This document shows positions 1 to 8,950 of a stretch of 64,000 nt of DNA, one piece after another. The notes beneath the pieces were generated by a model, which saw only the letters and a list, made by a program, of their open reading frames with translations, was not told the DNA's origin and searched no databases. Positions within the stretch are counted from its first letter, which is position 1; every line of letters starts with the position of its first letter. Source of the stretch: Curtobacterium aurantiacum (GTDB lineage: Bacteria > Actinomycetota > Actinomycetes > Actinomycetales > Microbacteriaceae); assembly GCF_018598555.1 (NCBI RefSeq), contig NZ_JAHEWN010000003.1, positions 222,286 through 286,285 of the forward strand, written 5' to 3'. The position numbers and the translations under genes were made by a program.

Positions 1-1
1 C

Positions 2-967
2 GTCACCCCGAACCCGGCGGTCGACGTGACCTACCGGGTCGCCGAACAGCGCATCGGCGAGACCCAGCGCGTGCTCGAGGTCCAGCGGCGACCCGGCGGC
101 AAAGGGCTGAACGTCGGCCGGGTCCTCGCGGCCACCGGAGTCCCGACCCACGCCGTGCTGCCCCTCGGCGGCGACGGCGGGCGCTGGATCAGCCACACCC
201 TCGACGCCCTCGGACTCGCCCACACCGACGTCGACGTGCTCGGCGAGACCCGCACGACCGTGACGGTGGTGGACGACCTCGTACACCCGACGATGTTCGG
301 TGAGCCCGGACCCGTGCTCAGCCCGCACGAGTGGGACTCGGTCACCACCGCGGTCGGAACGCTGCTCGACGGCGGTGCATCCGGTGCCCTCTACGCCACT
401 GCCCTGGTCGTGTCCGGTTCCCTGCCCCGGGACACCGATCCCGCGGTCGTCGCCCGGTGGGTCGCCGCCGCTCGCCGCCGTGGCGTCCCCTCCGTGGTCG
501 ACTGCTCCGGTGCGGCACTGGTGGCAGCCGCTTCGGCCGGCGTGACCGTCTGCAAGCCCAACCGCGAGGAACTGCTCGACGCCACCGGCACCGACGACGA
601 ACGCGCCGGGGCACTCCGTCTCCTCGGACTCGGCGCGACCGTCGTCGTGGTCTCACGCGGCTCGGAGGGCATCGCCGCCCACACCACCCAGCACGTCCTC
701 GAGGTCCCGGCGGTCGCGGGGGTCTCGGGCAACCCGACCGGTGCCGGTGACGCCGCGACCGCCGGGCTCGTCCGTGCCCTCACGAGTGCCGAGACCGACA
801 TCGCAACCGACGACGCGACCCTGCTCCGCGCACTGCGGTCGGCCGCAGCGTTCGGGGCCGCCGCCGTCCTCCGACCGGTGGCGGGCGAGGTCGACCCGGC
901 CGACGTCGACCGGTTCCTGTCCACCCCGCCCGATCCCGCCCACGACCGAACGAGGACCCCAGCATGA
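2..967 (+). CDS. PfkB-family sugar-phosphate kinase (1-phosphofructokinase / tagatose-6-P kinase type), 5' partial
   Basis: The reading frame is open from base 2, and the residues before the first possible internal start (VTPNPAVDVTY) match the beta-strand that opens 1-phosphofructokinases and LacC-type tagatose-6-phosphate kinases, so the true start lies a few codons upstream of the window. The PfkB substrate motif GGKGLNVGRVL and the C-terminal ATP/anion-hole motif (NPTGAGDAATAGLV) with its catalytic Asp are present. The stop overlaps the next ATG (ATGA), so it is translationally coupled to the aldolase that follows. Together they would phosphorylate a ketohexose phosphate and cleave the bisphosphate to triose phosphates. 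Whether the substrate is fructose-1-P or tagatose-6-P cannot be told from sequence. Confidence 0.9.
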   Translation, partial: VTPNPAVDVTYRVAEQRIGETQRVLEVQRRPGGKGLNVGRVLAATGVPTHAVLPLGGDGGRWISHTLDALGLAHTDVDVLGETRTTVTVVDDLVHPTMFGEPGPVLSPHEWDSVTTAVGTLLDGGASGALYATALVVSGSLPRDTDPAVVARWVAAARRRGVPSVVDCSGAALVAAASAGVTVCKPNREELLDATGTDDERAGALRLLGLGATVVVVSRGSEGIAAHTTQHVLEVPAVAGVSGNPTGAGDAATAGLVRALTSAETDIATDDATLLRALRSAAAFGAAAVLRPVAGEVDPADVDRFLSTPPDPAHDRTRTPA

Positions 968-1800
968 TCACCGACCTCGCCCTCACCGGCCTGCTCGACA
1001 CCGCCCGCTCGGCCCGCCGCGGCGTCGGCGCGTTCAACGTCGTCCTGCTCGAGCACGCCGAGGCGATCGTGTCCGGCGCCGAACTGGCCGGACTGCCGGT
1101 CATCCTGCAGATCAGTGAGAACTGCGTCCGCTACCACGGCGGTCTCGCACCGATCACGACCGCGACCCAGGCCATCGCCCGCGCCGCCGACGTCGAGGTC
1201 CTCGTGCACCTCGACCACATCGAGGACCCGGAACTCGTCGTCGCCGGGGTCGACCTCGGCGTCGACTCGATCATGTACGACGGTTCGCACCTGGACTTCG
1301 CGGCCAACGTGGCTGCGACCCGCGAACTCGCCGAGCGCTGCCACGTCGCCGGTGTCGGGATCGAGGCGGAGCTCGGTGAGGTCGGCGGCAAGGACGGCGT
1401 GCACGCGCCGGGCGTCCGGACCGATCCGACCGACGCCGCCGCGTTCGTGGCCGACACCGGGGTCGATGCCCTGGCGGTCGCGGTGGGGACCTCGCACGCG
1501 ATGCAGACGCGCGAGGCCTCGGTGGACCGTGACCTCGTCGAGCGGCTCCGTGCCACGGTGCCGGTGCCGCTCGTGCTGCACGGGTCCTCGGGTCTGTCCG
1601 ACGACGAACTCCGCGGCGCCGTGCACGCCGGGATGACGAAGATCAACATCTCGACGCACCTGAACGGCCTGTTCACCCGGGCGCTCCGTACCGTGCTCGA
1701 CGAGCGGCCGGACGTCGTCGACCCGCGCAAGTACGTGTCGGCGGGCCGCGACGCGATCGCCACCGAGACCGCACGGCTGCTGACGCTCCTGCACGCCTGA
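964..1800 (+). CDS. Class II ketose-bisphosphate aldolase (KbaY/GatY/Fba type)
   Basis: A 278-residue zinc-dependent class II aldolase, the usual length for the GatY/KbaY/short Fba branch. The fold's landmarks are in order: HLDH at about 82-85 (catalytic Asp and zinc His), DGSHL at 106-110, EAELGEVGG at 134-142, GTSHAM at 175-180 (zinc His), HGSSG at 206-210 (zinc His and phosphate loop) and KINIST near 226-231. It cleaves fructose- or tagatose-1,6-bisphosphate into dihydroxyacetone phosphate and glyceraldehyde-3-phosphate. It starts on the ATGA shared with the PfkB kinase, so the two form one catabolic unit. Tagatose versus fructose specificity is undecided. Confidence 0.88.
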   Translation: MITDLALTGLLDTARSARRGVGAFNVVLLEHAEAIVSGAELAGLPVILQISENCVRYHGGLAPITTATQAIARAADVEVLVHLDHIEDPELVVAGVDLGVDSIMYDGSHLDFAANVAATRELAERCHVAGVGIEAELGEVGGKDGVHAPGVRTDPTDAAAFVADTGVDALAVAVGTSHAMQTREASVDRDLVERLRATVPVPLVLHGSSGLSDDELRGAVHAGMTKINISTHLNGLFTRALRTVLDERPDVVDPRKYVSAGRDAIATETARLLTLLHA

Positions 1801-1816
1801 GGCGCGACCGCGACGC

Positions 1817-3238
1817 TCAGCAGAGCGGGACGTTCACCGCGAGCCCGCCCATCGCGGTCTCCTTGTACTTCGACGACATGTCCGCCCCGGTCTGCCGCAT
1901 CGTCTCGACGACCTGGTCGAGCGAGACGTGGTGCACCCCGTCGCCGCGCAGGGCCATCCGTGCGGCGTTGACGGCCTTGTTCGCGGCGATCGCGTTCCGC
2001 TCGATGCACGGGATCTGCACGAGGCCGCCGATCGGGTCGCAGGTCAGCCCGAGGTTGTGCTCCATCGCGATCTCGGCGGCGTTCTCGACCTGCTCCGGGG
2101 TGCCGCCGAGGACCTCGGCGAGCCCGGCCGCGGCCATCGAGGCGGCCGACCCGACCTCGCCCTGGCACCCGACCTCGGCTCCGGAGATCGACGCCCGTTC
2201 CTTGTAGATCGACCCGATCGCCCCGGCGGTGAGCAGGAACCGGACCACGGCGTCGTCCCGCTCCGCCGTGGAGGCCCCGGAGACCGTCGGCACGTAGGTG
2301 AGCACGTAGTACAGCACCGCGGGGATGATGCCGGCGGCGCCGTTCGTCGGGGCGGTGACGACGCGGCCACCGGTGGCGTTCTCCTCGTTGACGGCCATGG
2401 CGACGAGGTTCACCCACTCCATCGCGAACAGCGGGTCGTGGTCGGGGTCCTCGCGGGTGAGCTGCTCGTACCAGGTGGCGGCTCGACGTCGGACGTCGAG
2501 CCCGCCGGGCAGGCAGCCACCGCGGAGCACGGAGCGCTCGACGCACGACTCCATCACACCGTGGATGCCGAGCAGCCCGGAGCGGACCTCGGGGACCGAG
2601 CGGGTGACGGCCTCGTTGGCGAGCGCGACACCGCTGATCGGCAGGCCCGAGCGCGCACAGGCGGCGAGCAGCTCGGCACCGCTCGAGAACGGGTACGGCA
2701 CGGTGTCGTCCACGGGGATGGCGGCCCCGGCGACAGCGGCCGACGCGCCGTCGGCATCCGTGCGGCCCCGGGGTTCGGCATCCTCGTCCCGGGCGATGAA
2801 CCCACCGCCGATCGAGTAGTACGTCTCGTCGGCCAGGTCGGCGCCCGCGGCGTCACGGGCGCGCAGCCGCATGGCGTTGGGGTGTCGGGGCAGCATCGTC
2901 AGGGGGTGCAGGACGATGTCGGCGAGGCGGAACGGCACGGTCGCACCACCGTCGAGCCGCAGGACACCGTCGCGCTCGAGGGTCTCGAGCGCGAGGACCA
3001 TCGCATCGGGGTCGACGGTCTCCGGGTGCGACCCCATGAGCCCGGCGACGACGGCGCCGAGGGTGCCGTGACCCTGCCCGGTCGATGCGAGGGACCCGTA
3101 CAGGTCGACCACGACGGACGCGACCGGGAGGTCACGGACGAGGGCGGCGAACTCGGCACCGGCCCGCATCGGCCCGACGGTGTGCGAGCTCGAGGGGCCG
3201 ACACCGACGCTGAACAGATCGAAGACGGAGACCGGCAC
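1817..3238 (-). CDS. sdaA: L-serine ammonia-lyase (iron-sulfur L-serine dehydratase)
   Basis: A 473-residue single-chain L-serine dehydratase converting L-serine to pyruvate and ammonia. The N-terminal beta domain carries [16 protein letters not shown] (residues about 12-27) and the C-terminal alpha domain holds the Cys residues expected to bind the oxygen-sensitive [4Fe-4S] cluster ([16 protein letters not shown] and an upstream GGCLPGG). The start is GTG at 3238. It is supported by a -10 element TAGTGT (minus strand, 3245-3250) exactly 6 bp before it, which predicts a leaderless mRNA. It converges with the aldolase gene, with only 16 bp between the stops. Confidence 0.95.
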   Translation of the reverse strand: MPVSVFDLFSVGVGPSSSHTVGPMRAGAEFAALVRDLPVASVVVDLYGSLASTGQGHGTLGAVVAGLMGSHPETVDPDAMVLALETLERDGVLRLDGGATVPFRLADIVLHPLTMLPRHPNAMRLRARDAAGADLADETYYSIGGGFIARDEDAEPRGRTDADGASAAVAGAAIPVDDTVPYPFSSGAELLAACARSGLPISGVALANEAVTRSVPEVRSGLLGIHGVMESCVERSVLRGGCLPGGLDVRRRAATWYEQLTREDPDHDPLFAMEWVNLVAMAVNEENATGGRVVTAPTNGAAGIIPAVLYYVLTYVPTVSGASTAERDDAVVRFLLTAGAIGSIYKERASISGAEVGCQGEVGSAASMAAAGLAEVLGGTPEQVENAAEIAMEHNLGLTCDPIGGLVQIPCIERNAIAANKAVNAARMALRGDGVHHVSLDQVVETMRQTGADMSSKYKETAMGGLAVNVPLC

Positions 3239-3294
3239 GCGGCCACACTAACCCGTCCGGACGGCGCGGTGCCCAGCGCCCGGCGCGGAAGGAC

Positions 3295-3489
3295 TCAGCG
3301 CCGACGGCCACCCTCGGGCGGCATCACGAACCACAGCACGACGTAGGCGATCCACAGCGGTCCGGGGAAGAAGCTCAGGATGACCCAGACCACCCGGAGC
3401 AGCGTGCGGGACAGGTTGAAGCGGTCGGCGAGACCGGCGCAGACACCGGCGAGGAGACGACCGTTGCGGGGACGGGAGAGTGTGCTCAT
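3295..3489 (-). CDS. PspC-domain small membrane protein
   Basis: A 64-residue protein beginning MSTLSRPRNGRLLAGVCAGL, which is the PspC domain signature (basic start, GVCAGLADRF, one hydrophobic helix, short basic tail GGRRR). PspC proteins sit in the inner membrane and are linked to envelope-stress sensing. No pspA-like gene is nearby. The ATG at 3489 was preferred over upstream in-frame starts because it begins the conserved domain and because a TAGCGT -10 element (3497-3502, minus strand) lies 7 bp before it. Confidence 0.85.
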   Translation of the reverse strand: MSTLSRPRNGRLLAGVCAGLADRFNLSRTLLRVVWVILSFFPGPLWIAYVVLWFVMPPEGGRRR

Positions 3490-3581
3490 GGGGACGACGC
3501 TACGCAACCCCGCCGACCCCGCGCATCCGGGGCGCACCCCGAGTGTGGTGGGGGAAACCCCCGGGTCCGCCGGGCGGACGA

Positions 3582-4508
3582 TCAGGGGATGAGGACGATC
3601 TTGCCGCGGGTGTGGCCCTGCTCGAGCTCAGCGAAGGCGTCCTGCACGCGGTCGAGCGGGTAGGTCGCGGCGACGGGCACCTCGATCGCGCCGTTCGCGA
3701 CCTCGAGCGCGAGCGCCCCGAGGATCTCCGGGTCGGCGGTGTCCGCGCTGCCCGAGGTCTTCGCCCCGACCTCGGCGGCCTCGTCGAACGCGATGATCGT
3801 CTCGATGCGGTCGACCGGTACCCCGAGGGCGATGCCGAGCCGGACGTACTCGGCGCCGTGGGTGTCGATCACCGCGTCGACGCCGTTCGTCGCGAGTTCG
3901 GTGATGCGCTCCTGCAGCCCGTCGCCGTACGCGACCGGCCGCGCACGCTTGGAGCGGAGCCACTCGTGGTTCGCCTCGGACGCGACGGCGATGACGTCGA
4001 TGCCCTCGTTCGCGAGCAGCTGGGTGACGAAGCCGCCCACCCCACCGGCGGCGCCGGACACCACGACGGTCTCGCCGGGACGCGGATCCACGGCGCGGAC
4101 GGCGGCGGCCGCGGTGGTCGCGACCACGTCGAGCCCGCCGGCGACGGTCCAGTCGAGCAAGCGAGGCTTCTGCACGACCTGGACGGCCGGCACGGAGACG
4201 TACTCGGCCTGGCTCGCACGGTCCCACGACCAGCCGATGACCTCTTCGCCCTCGTCGACGCCGTCGACCTCGGCGCCGACGGCCACGACGATGCCGGCGA
4301 AGTCGGTGCCCTGCCCGGACGGGAGGTCGCCGCCGAACGCGCCCTGGCGGATCGCCGACTCGCCGGGGTTGATGCCCGCCGCGCGCACGCGGACGAGCAC
4401 CCGACCGGGCGACACCTCGGGGACGGGCACCTCGGCGACGTGCAGGACCGATCGGTCACCCCACTCGTCGAAGCGGACAGCGCGCATGGTCTCCGGGATC
4501 TCAGTCAT
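3582..4508 (-). CDS. NADP-dependent zinc-independent alcohol dehydrogenase / quinone oxidoreductase (MDR superfamily)
   Basis: A 308-residue medium-chain reductase of the quinone-oxidoreductase type. The N-terminal GroES-like domain begins MRAVRFDEWG. It is followed by a Rossmann domain with VVSGAAGGVGGFVTQLLANEG for nucleotide binding, and the C-terminal PLDRVQDAFAELEQGHTRGKIVLIP ends in the family's usual form. No zinc-ligand Cys cluster is present, so it should reduce quinones or enals with NADPH rather than oxidise alcohols. The upstream part of the open frame (to 4898) is antisense to the next gene and is excluded. TAGCGT lies 8 bp before the ATG at 4508, so the mRNA may be leaderless. 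It is divergent from the shikimate-dehydrogenase-like gene. Confidence 0.88.
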   Translation of the reverse strand: MTEIPETMRAVRFDEWGDRSVLHVAEVPVPEVSPGRVLVRVRAAGINPGESAIRQGAFGGDLPSGQGTDFAGIVVAVGAEVDGVDEGEEVIGWSWDRASQAEYVSVPAVQVVQKPRLLDWTVAGGLDVVATTAAAAVRAVDPRPGETVVVSGAAGGVGGFVTQLLANEGIDVIAVASEANHEWLRSKRARPVAYGDGLQERITELATNGVDAVIDTHGAEYVRLGIALGVPVDRIETIIAFDEAAEVGAKTSGSADTADPEILGALALEVANGAIEVPVAATYPLDRVQDAFAELEQGHTRGKIVLIP

Positions 4509-4587
4509 CACCCCCGACGCTACCCCGGAGCGCCGCGACCGGTCCGTGTGGACCGCTCCATCGTTGGGGGAGTGGGAGACTGTGGAC

Positions 4588-5406
4588 ATGCCCATCCTGA
4601 ACAAGGACATGCGGGTCTGCATGTCGCTGGCCGCCCGACCGAGCAACATCGGCACCCGGTTCCACAACTTCCTGTACGACGAGCTGGGGCTCAACTTCCT
4701 GTACAAGGCGTTCACCACGACCGACCTGCCGGGCGCCGTCGCCGGCATCCGCGCGCTCGGGATCCGCGGCTGCTCGGTGTCGATGCCCTTCAAGGAGGCG
4801 ATCATCCCGCTCGTCGACCACATCGAGGACTCCGCCGCCGCCATCCAGTCGGTCAACACGGTCGTGAACGACGACGGTGTGCTCACCGCGTCGAACACCG
4901 ACTACGAGGCGATCGCCGCGCTCCTCGGCTCCCACCGGGTCGACCCCACGTCGCGCGTGCTGCTCCGTGGTTCCGGCGGCATGGCCAAGGCCGTCACCGC
5001 GGCGTTCCGTGGTGCCGGCTTCGACCGGTTGACGGTCGTCGCCCGGAACGAGCAGACCGGCCCGGCGCTCGCGTCGCAGTACGGCTACGAGTGGGTCGCC
5101 GAGGAACGCGAGGCGGGGGAGACGGACCTGGTCGTCAACGTCACCCCGCTCGGCATGCGCGGCGATCAGCAGGACGCGCTCGCCTTCGCGCCGGAACGGA
5201 TCGAGGCCGCACACACCGTCTTCGACGTGGTCGCGTTCCCGTCGGAGACCCCGCTCGTGCGCGCAGGCCGCGATGCCGGCAAGCACGTCATCACCGGCGC
5301 CGAGGTCATCGCCCTGCAGGCGGCGCGCCAGTTCGAGCGGTACACAGGCGTCACCCTGACCGACGACCAGGTGGCGCGCGCCAGCGAGTTCTCGCGGGCT
5401 GAGTAG
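4588..5406 (+). CDS. Shikimate 5-dehydrogenase-like protein
   Basis: A 272-residue AroE/YdiB-superfamily protein. It has the substrate-domain motif SMPFKEAI, with the catalytic Lys, then NTVVNDDG and ASNTDYEA (catalytic Asp), a nucleotide-binding loop GSGGMAKA, and a C-terminal TGAEVIALQAARQFERYTG helix. The family reduces 3-dehydroshikimate (or quinate analogues) with NAD(P)H. The nucleotide loop lacks the usual GAGGA, and no other aromatic-pathway gene is near. It may therefore be a catabolic or orphan paralogue rather than the housekeeping aroE. A long palindromic terminator follows its stop. Confidence 0.82.
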   Translation: MPILNKDMRVCMSLAARPSNIGTRFHNFLYDELGLNFLYKAFTTTDLPGAVAGIRALGIRGCSVSMPFKEAIIPLVDHIEDSAAAIQSVNTVVNDDGVLTASNTDYEAIAALLGSHRVDPTSRVLLRGSGGMAKAVTAAFRGAGFDRLTVVARNEQTGPALASQYGYEWVAEEREAGETDLVVNVTPLGMRGDQQDALAFAPERIEAAHTVFDVVAFPSETPLVRAGRDAGKHVITGAEVIALQAARQFERYTGVTLTDDQVARASEFSRAE

Positions 5407-5421
5407 TCGACGCACCCACAG

Positions 5422-5469
5422 GACGGACGGGAGGCCCGTGGCGACGCCGCCACGGGCCTCCCGTCCGTC
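5422..5469. terminator. Bidirectional palindromic terminator (family A)
   Basis: A perfect 22 bp inverted repeat with a 4 bp loop (ACGC), core ACGGGAGGCCCGTGGC, between the convergent shikimate-dehydrogenase-like and SRPBCC genes. It is the cleanest copy of a palindrome family found at about ten sites in this window. No long U-tract follows, as is common for actinobacterial terminators. Confidence 0.8.
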
Positions 5470-5481
5470 TGCTGGGACGTC

Positions 5482-5925
5482 TCAGGCGTTGGCCGCGCGC
5501 CCGACGGACACCCACTCGAGGCGGCGGAGCGTCTCGCGGTTGCGGATCCAGATGAGCGGCTGCATCAGGAAGTCGGGCACGTACGAGCCCGGACCGGCCA
5601 CGGCGTTCTCCACGATCGTGACCTTGCAGCCGTGCCGGTGCGGCTCGACCGTGAGTTCGACGCGGGCTTCACCGATCGGCCAGCCCCGGGGCTGGATGAC
5701 CATGCGGTGCGGCGGCTCCCAGACGAGCGAGGTGGTGACGTCGTTGATCACGATCGGCCACGCGCCGAACGAGTGGTGCAGCCGGGCGCCCACCTGGGGC
5801 CACTCGGACTCCTCCCGGCGCATGCGCGAGGCCCCGACCACCCAGGTCGTGTAGAGCCAGCCGTCCGCGAGCACGTCGAAGACGGCTTCGGGGCGGCAGT
5901 GCAGGATGCGGACGTTCTTCGCCAT
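5482..5925 (-). CDS. SRPBCC (START/polyketide-cyclase-like) family protein
   Basis: A 147-residue protein with the helix-grip layout of the SRPBCC superfamily. The N-terminal strand is followed by RPEAVFDVLADGWLYTTWVVGA, a run of alternating strands including TTSLVWEPPHRMVIQPRGWP and ARVELTVEP, and a long C-terminal helix (NRETLRRLEWVSVGRAA). The family binds hydrophobic ligands in a deep cavity; the ligand here is unknown. It starts 6 bp after the stop of the FAD-dependent oxidoreductase gene upstream on the same strand, so the two are co-transcribed and may act on one lipid-like or isoprenoid substrate (inference). Confidence 0.75.
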   Translation of the reverse strand: MAKNVRILHCRPEAVFDVLADGWLYTTWVVGASRMRREESEWPQVGARLHHSFGAWPIVINDVTTSLVWEPPHRMVIQPRGWPIGEARVELTVEPHRHGCKVTIVENAVAGPGSYVPDFLMQPLIWIRNRETLRRLEWVSVGRAANA

Positions 5926-5931
5926 GGTGGA

Positions 5932-7377
5932 TCAGCCTTCCGGGGTGAGGTCGACGTCCTCCGGCAGCCCGAAGGTGTGCCGGAGAGCGCTCTTCGCGGC
6001 GTGCCACCCGGCCATGCCGTGCACACCGGGGCCGGGGGCGGACGACTCGGAGCACAGGTACATGCCGCCGCCCATCCGCCACGGGTCACTGGACAGGACG
6101 GGCCGCTTGACGAGCTGCCAGAAGCTCGCGGCACCGGCGGCGATGTCGCCACCGACGTAGTTCGGGTTGTACTCGCCCATCTGCACGGCGGTGCGGGAGC
6201 TCGACGACAGGATCGCGTCGCGGAACCCCGGCGCGAACCGCTCGATCTGGCGGGTGACGGCCTCGGTCGGGTCGACGTCCGACCCCGCGGGGACGTGCGC
6301 GTAGGCCCAGAAGACGTGCTTGCCCTTCGGGGCGCGGGTCGGGTCCACCACGGTCGGCTCCGCGCCGAGCACGTACGGGCGCTCGGCGTGCTGGCCGTGC
6401 GCCACGGCACGTTCGGCGGCCGCGATCTCCTGGCGGGTCCCGCCGATGTGCACGGTCCCGGCCTTCCGCAGCGACTCGTTGGTCCACGGCACCGGGTCGG
6501 ACAGCGCGAAGTCGACCTTCGCCGCGGCGTTGCCGAACCGGAAGCGTCGCAGTGCACCGCGCTTCGGGGTCGGGATCTGCTTGCCCGCGATCCGGAGCAT
6601 GCCGGGCACGCTCGTGTCGAACAGCACCGCCTTCGCCGGGGTGAGGTCACCGAGCGCTCGGACCTCCTGCCCGGTGACGATACGGCCGCCGTGCGCCACG
6701 AGGTCGGCGGCGAGCGCGTCGACGATCGCCTGGCTGCCGCCGATCGGTACTGGCCAGCCGCGGGCGTGCGCGTAGGAGCCGAGCGACAGTGCCGCCGCCG
6801 CGGTGGACAAGGACGGCAGGTGCTGGATCGAGTGCGCCGCGACGCCGGACACCATCGCCGGGGCGGCCTCGCCGCGGAAGCGCAGGTTCCACGCGGCGGT
6901 GCCCTGCTCGAGCGCCCGCAGACCGAAGCGCAGGACCGTCAGGGGGTGCCGCGGCACGTGCAGGAGCGCGTCGGTCGCGAAGTCGGCGACCTGGTCGGCG
7001 TTCCGGGACAGCGGCGCCATCAGTTGCTTGAAGGCCGGTCCGTCGACACCGAGTTCAGCGGCGGTGCGGTCGAGGTCCTGGTACGCGATGCCCGCGCGGC
7101 CGCCGTCGAGCGGGTGGCCGTACTGCACCTCGGGCAGGCGGAGCTCGATGCGCTCCTCCATGCGGAACAGCCGGAAGAACTCGGACTGCAGGGCCATCGG
7201 GTGCACGGCGGAGCAGACGTCGTGCAGGAAGCCGGGCAGGGTGAGCTCGGCCGTGCGGGCGCCGCCGCCGATCGTGTCGTTCCGTTCGACGACCTCGACC
7301 GACAGTCCGGCGCGCGCGAGCGTCACCGCTGCCGCGAGCCCGTTGGGTCCGGCACCGACGACCACCGCATCAACCAT
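5932..7377 (-). CDS. FAD-dependent oxidoreductase, phytoene-desaturase/CrtI-like
   Basis: A 481-residue flavoprotein. The N-terminus [22 protein letters not shown] is the Rossmann dinucleotide-binding motif. It is followed by [23 protein letters not shown], typical of the phytoene desaturase/retinol saturase-like family often annotated as NAD(P)/FAD-dependent oxidoreductase. The C-terminus has the [26 protein letters not shown] FAD motif. No phytoene synthase or other carotenoid gene is near, so a role in carotenoids is not supported. A TAGGCT -10 element (7384-7389) exactly 6 bp before the ATG predicts a leaderless two-gene transcript with the SRPBCC gene. Confidence 0.85.
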   Translation of the reverse strand: MVDAVVVGAGPNGLAAAVTLARAGLSVEVVERNDTIGGGARTAELTLPGFLHDVCSAVHPMALQSEFFRLFRMEERIELRLPEVQYGHPLDGGRAGIAYQDLDRTAAELGVDGPAFKQLMAPLSRNADQVADFATDALLHVPRHPLTVLRFGLRALEQGTAAWNLRFRGEAAPAMVSGVAAHSIQHLPSLSTAAAALSLGSYAHARGWPVPIGGSQAIVDALAADLVAHGGRIVTGQEVRALGDLTPAKAVLFDTSVPGMLRIAGKQIPTPKRGALRRFRFGNAAAKVDFALSDPVPWTNESLRKAGTVHIGGTRQEIAAAERAVAHGQHAERPYVLGAEPTVVDPTRAPKGKHVFWAYAHVPAGSDVDPTEAVTRQIERFAPGFRDAILSSSSRTAVQMGEYNPNYVGGDIAAGAASFWQLVKRPVLSSDPWRMGGGMYLCSESSAPGPGVHGMAGWHAAKSALRHTFGLPEDVDLTPEG

Positions 7378-7416
7378 GCACCGAGCCTAGGGACTCGTGA
7401 CTGCGTGTGGTGTCGG

Positions 7417-8109
7417 TCAGATCACCGAAGCGCCTGTCGACACCGCCATCCGCTTCCGAGCCAGGACGTCGTCGATACGGTGCGCACCGGTGATGAAGGC
7501 CGCTGCGTCGGGATCGATCGCTCCGGCGATCGCGACGATGTCGTCGCGGATGGCCGCCAACGGCGCGTTGTGGATGGGTTCGTGGTGAGCGAGCCGGTTC
7601 CGGAATCTCCGCACGGCATCGAGTCGCCGGTGCAGCTGCTTGCGTCGGACCGCCCCCAGGCCGGGGAACGCGTGCACGAGCCGGGGCTGCCAGAGCGTCG
7701 TCTCGTAGCTCCAGAACGGGTCTCGGGGGATGCCCGCATCGGTGAGGCCGACCCAGAAACCGAAGCTCGTCGCAGCGACCACCTGATCCGGTTCGGGATC
7801 GGAGAAGCCCCGTCGACGCAGGGTTCGAGTGACGTCGTCGACCGCTCTGCGTTCGCGTTCCAGCAGGTGCACTGCGGGGTCGTTCCACCAGTCGTCCCGA
7901 CGCCCCCGGCGGAGTTCGTCGTGGAGGGCATTCCGGACGAACACTTCGAGGCAACCGACGGGACCCCAGAACGCCGACGCGATCTCTGAGTTCCAGGCGT
8001 AGAGCCGGGCAGCGAGGTCGGTACGGCCGTCGTAGCGAGCGGCGTAACGGCCGAAACGCGCTGCGCTGAGCAGCCTCGGGAGTGCCTGCAGCGTGGCTGG
8101 ATCGATCAT
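7417..8109 (-). CDS. Abi-like HEPN-domain protein (candidate abortive-infection RNase)
   Basis: A 230-residue protein resembling the Abi_2/AbiD-AbiF family. It has the N-terminal YAWNSEIASAFWGPVGCLEVFVRNALHDEL segment, a basic WWND block, and the C-terminal HEPN active-site motif RNRLAHHEP (R-x4-H), which in HEPN RNases forms the cleavage site. Such proteins degrade RNA when phage or stress triggers them. The ATG at 8109 was preferred over an upstream in-frame start because GAGGGG precedes it and the family begins there. It is a solo gene: no HEPN partner such as MNT, and no restriction system, is adjacent. Anti-phage activity is inference. Confidence 0.7.
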   Translation of the reverse strand: MIDPATLQALPRLLSAARFGRYAARYDGRTDLAARLYAWNSEIASAFWGPVGCLEVFVRNALHDELRRGRRDDWWNDPAVHLLERERRAVDDVTRTLRRRGFSDPEPDQVVAATSFGFWVGLTDAGIPRDPFWSYETTLWQPRLVHAFPGLGAVRRKQLHRRLDAVRRFRNRLAHHEPIHNAPLAAIRDDIVAIAGAIDPDAAAFITGAHRIDDVLARKRMAVSTGASVI

Positions 8110-8143
8110 CGCGCCCCTCGTCGCACCCCTCTGACACAGCAAT

Positions 8144-8181
8144 CGCCCCAGGAGTCCGGCGAGCCGAATGGTCCTGGGGCG
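8144..8181 (-). terminator. Stem-loop terminator
   Basis: Inverted repeat CGCCCCAGGA / TCCTGGGGCG (10 bp arms, 18 bp loop) downstream of the 222-residue hypothetical and just upstream of the Abi-like gene. It should end transcription of the former before it enters the latter. Confidence 0.55.
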
Positions 8182-8227
8182 TTACTCGATGAGCGTATCG
8201 AAGACGAGTCGGTATATCAAGTACCGG

Positions 8228-8896
8228 TCAGGTGCGCGACGTGTCCGGATCGGCCGGGTCGGACTCGTCCTGGTCACCGTCTGCGTCGTCGGGCTCGTCG
8301 GAGCCGACCGGGGTCGAGCCGACCGGGTGCTCGGCGAGCAGCTCGGCGAAGTCCTCGTCGAGCATCTGCTGCAGCCGGTCGTCGCGACCGATCTCGTAGT
8401 CGTCCGCCGGGCGCTGCGCCCACCCCAGCCGCCCCACGACGGTGGTGCCGATGTCGTCCCAGGCCCGGGCCCGGGCGGCGAGGACGATGCCGTCGACGAA
8501 GTGCTGGTCGTCGCGTCGTTTGTCGAGCATGGTGGCGAGCTGCTCGTACGTGGCCTCGCGCATCCGGAGCTTCAGGTCGTCGCCCCGCCGGTAGTCGTGC
8601 TGGTGGCGGGAGCGGCCCTTCTGCTTGCTCGAGGTGGACCGGATCGCGCGCATGCGTTCGGCGTCACCCCGCTGTTCCTCGGCCATGCGGTGGAGTTCCT
8701 GCCGCGTGGCCTCGGCGATGAGCGCGTGGTCGAAGTACCCCTGGTCGCGCAGGGCGTTCGTGATGATGCGGTTGGCCACCGCGATCGTGACGGCGGCCTT
8801 CGCGATGAGGAAGCCCTCGTCGACCGCCCGCTTCAGTTCGACCTGGCTGATGGGTCGATCGCGCACGTCGTGGTTGCGTCGTCCGAACAGGGCCAT
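8228..8896 (-). CDS. Conserved hypothetical protein
   Basis: A 222-residue soluble protein I cannot assign. It is mostly helical, with charged stretches. The middle is basic (SSKQKGRSRHQHDYRRGDDLKLRMREATYEQLATML) and the last 35 residues are a disordered acidic tail rich in Asp, Glu, Pro and Ser. There is no signal peptide or membrane segment. The start at 8896 is supported by a TATCGT -10 element (8903-8908) exactly 6 bp upstream. It stands alone between a GNAT enzyme and the Abi-like gene, with its own terminator. Confidence 0.75.
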   Translation of the reverse strand: MALFGRRNHDVRDRPISQVELKRAVDEGFLIAKAAVTIAVANRIITNALRDQGYFDHALIAEATRQELHRMAEEQRGDAERMRAIRSTSSKQKGRSRHQHDYRRGDDLKLRMREATYEQLATMLDKRRDDQHFVDGIVLAARARAWDDIGTTVVGRLGWAQRPADDYEIGRDDRLQQMLDEDFAELLAEHPVGSTPVGSDEPDDADGDQDESDPADPDTSRT

Positions 8897-8950
8897 GCTC
8901 CGACGATACCGGCGACCGGTGTCGGTCCGTCTGCACGAGGGCGGGCTGGC

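Noticed and set aside
391..1794. 467-residue minus-strand open frame across the PfkB and aldolase genes
   Set aside because: Low-complexity His/Arg/Gly/Val shadow of two clear genes on the plus strand; no family motif.
3480..5402. 640-residue plus-strand frame opposite the quinone oxidoreductase
   Set aside because: Antisense and out-of-frame shadow in high-GC DNA; the opposite strand has a full MDR protein and the downstream part overlaps a real AroE-like gene in another frame.
5932..7377. Carotenoid biosynthesis gene
   Set aside because: The protein is phytoene-desaturase-like, but no crtB, crtE or other carotenoid gene is adjacent; called only as an FAD oxidoreductase.
5632..7989. 785-residue plus-strand frame over the SRPBCC and phytoene-desaturase-like genes
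   Set aside because: Composition is repetitive Arg/Gly/Val/His and there is no domain; the reverse strand carries recognisable proteins.
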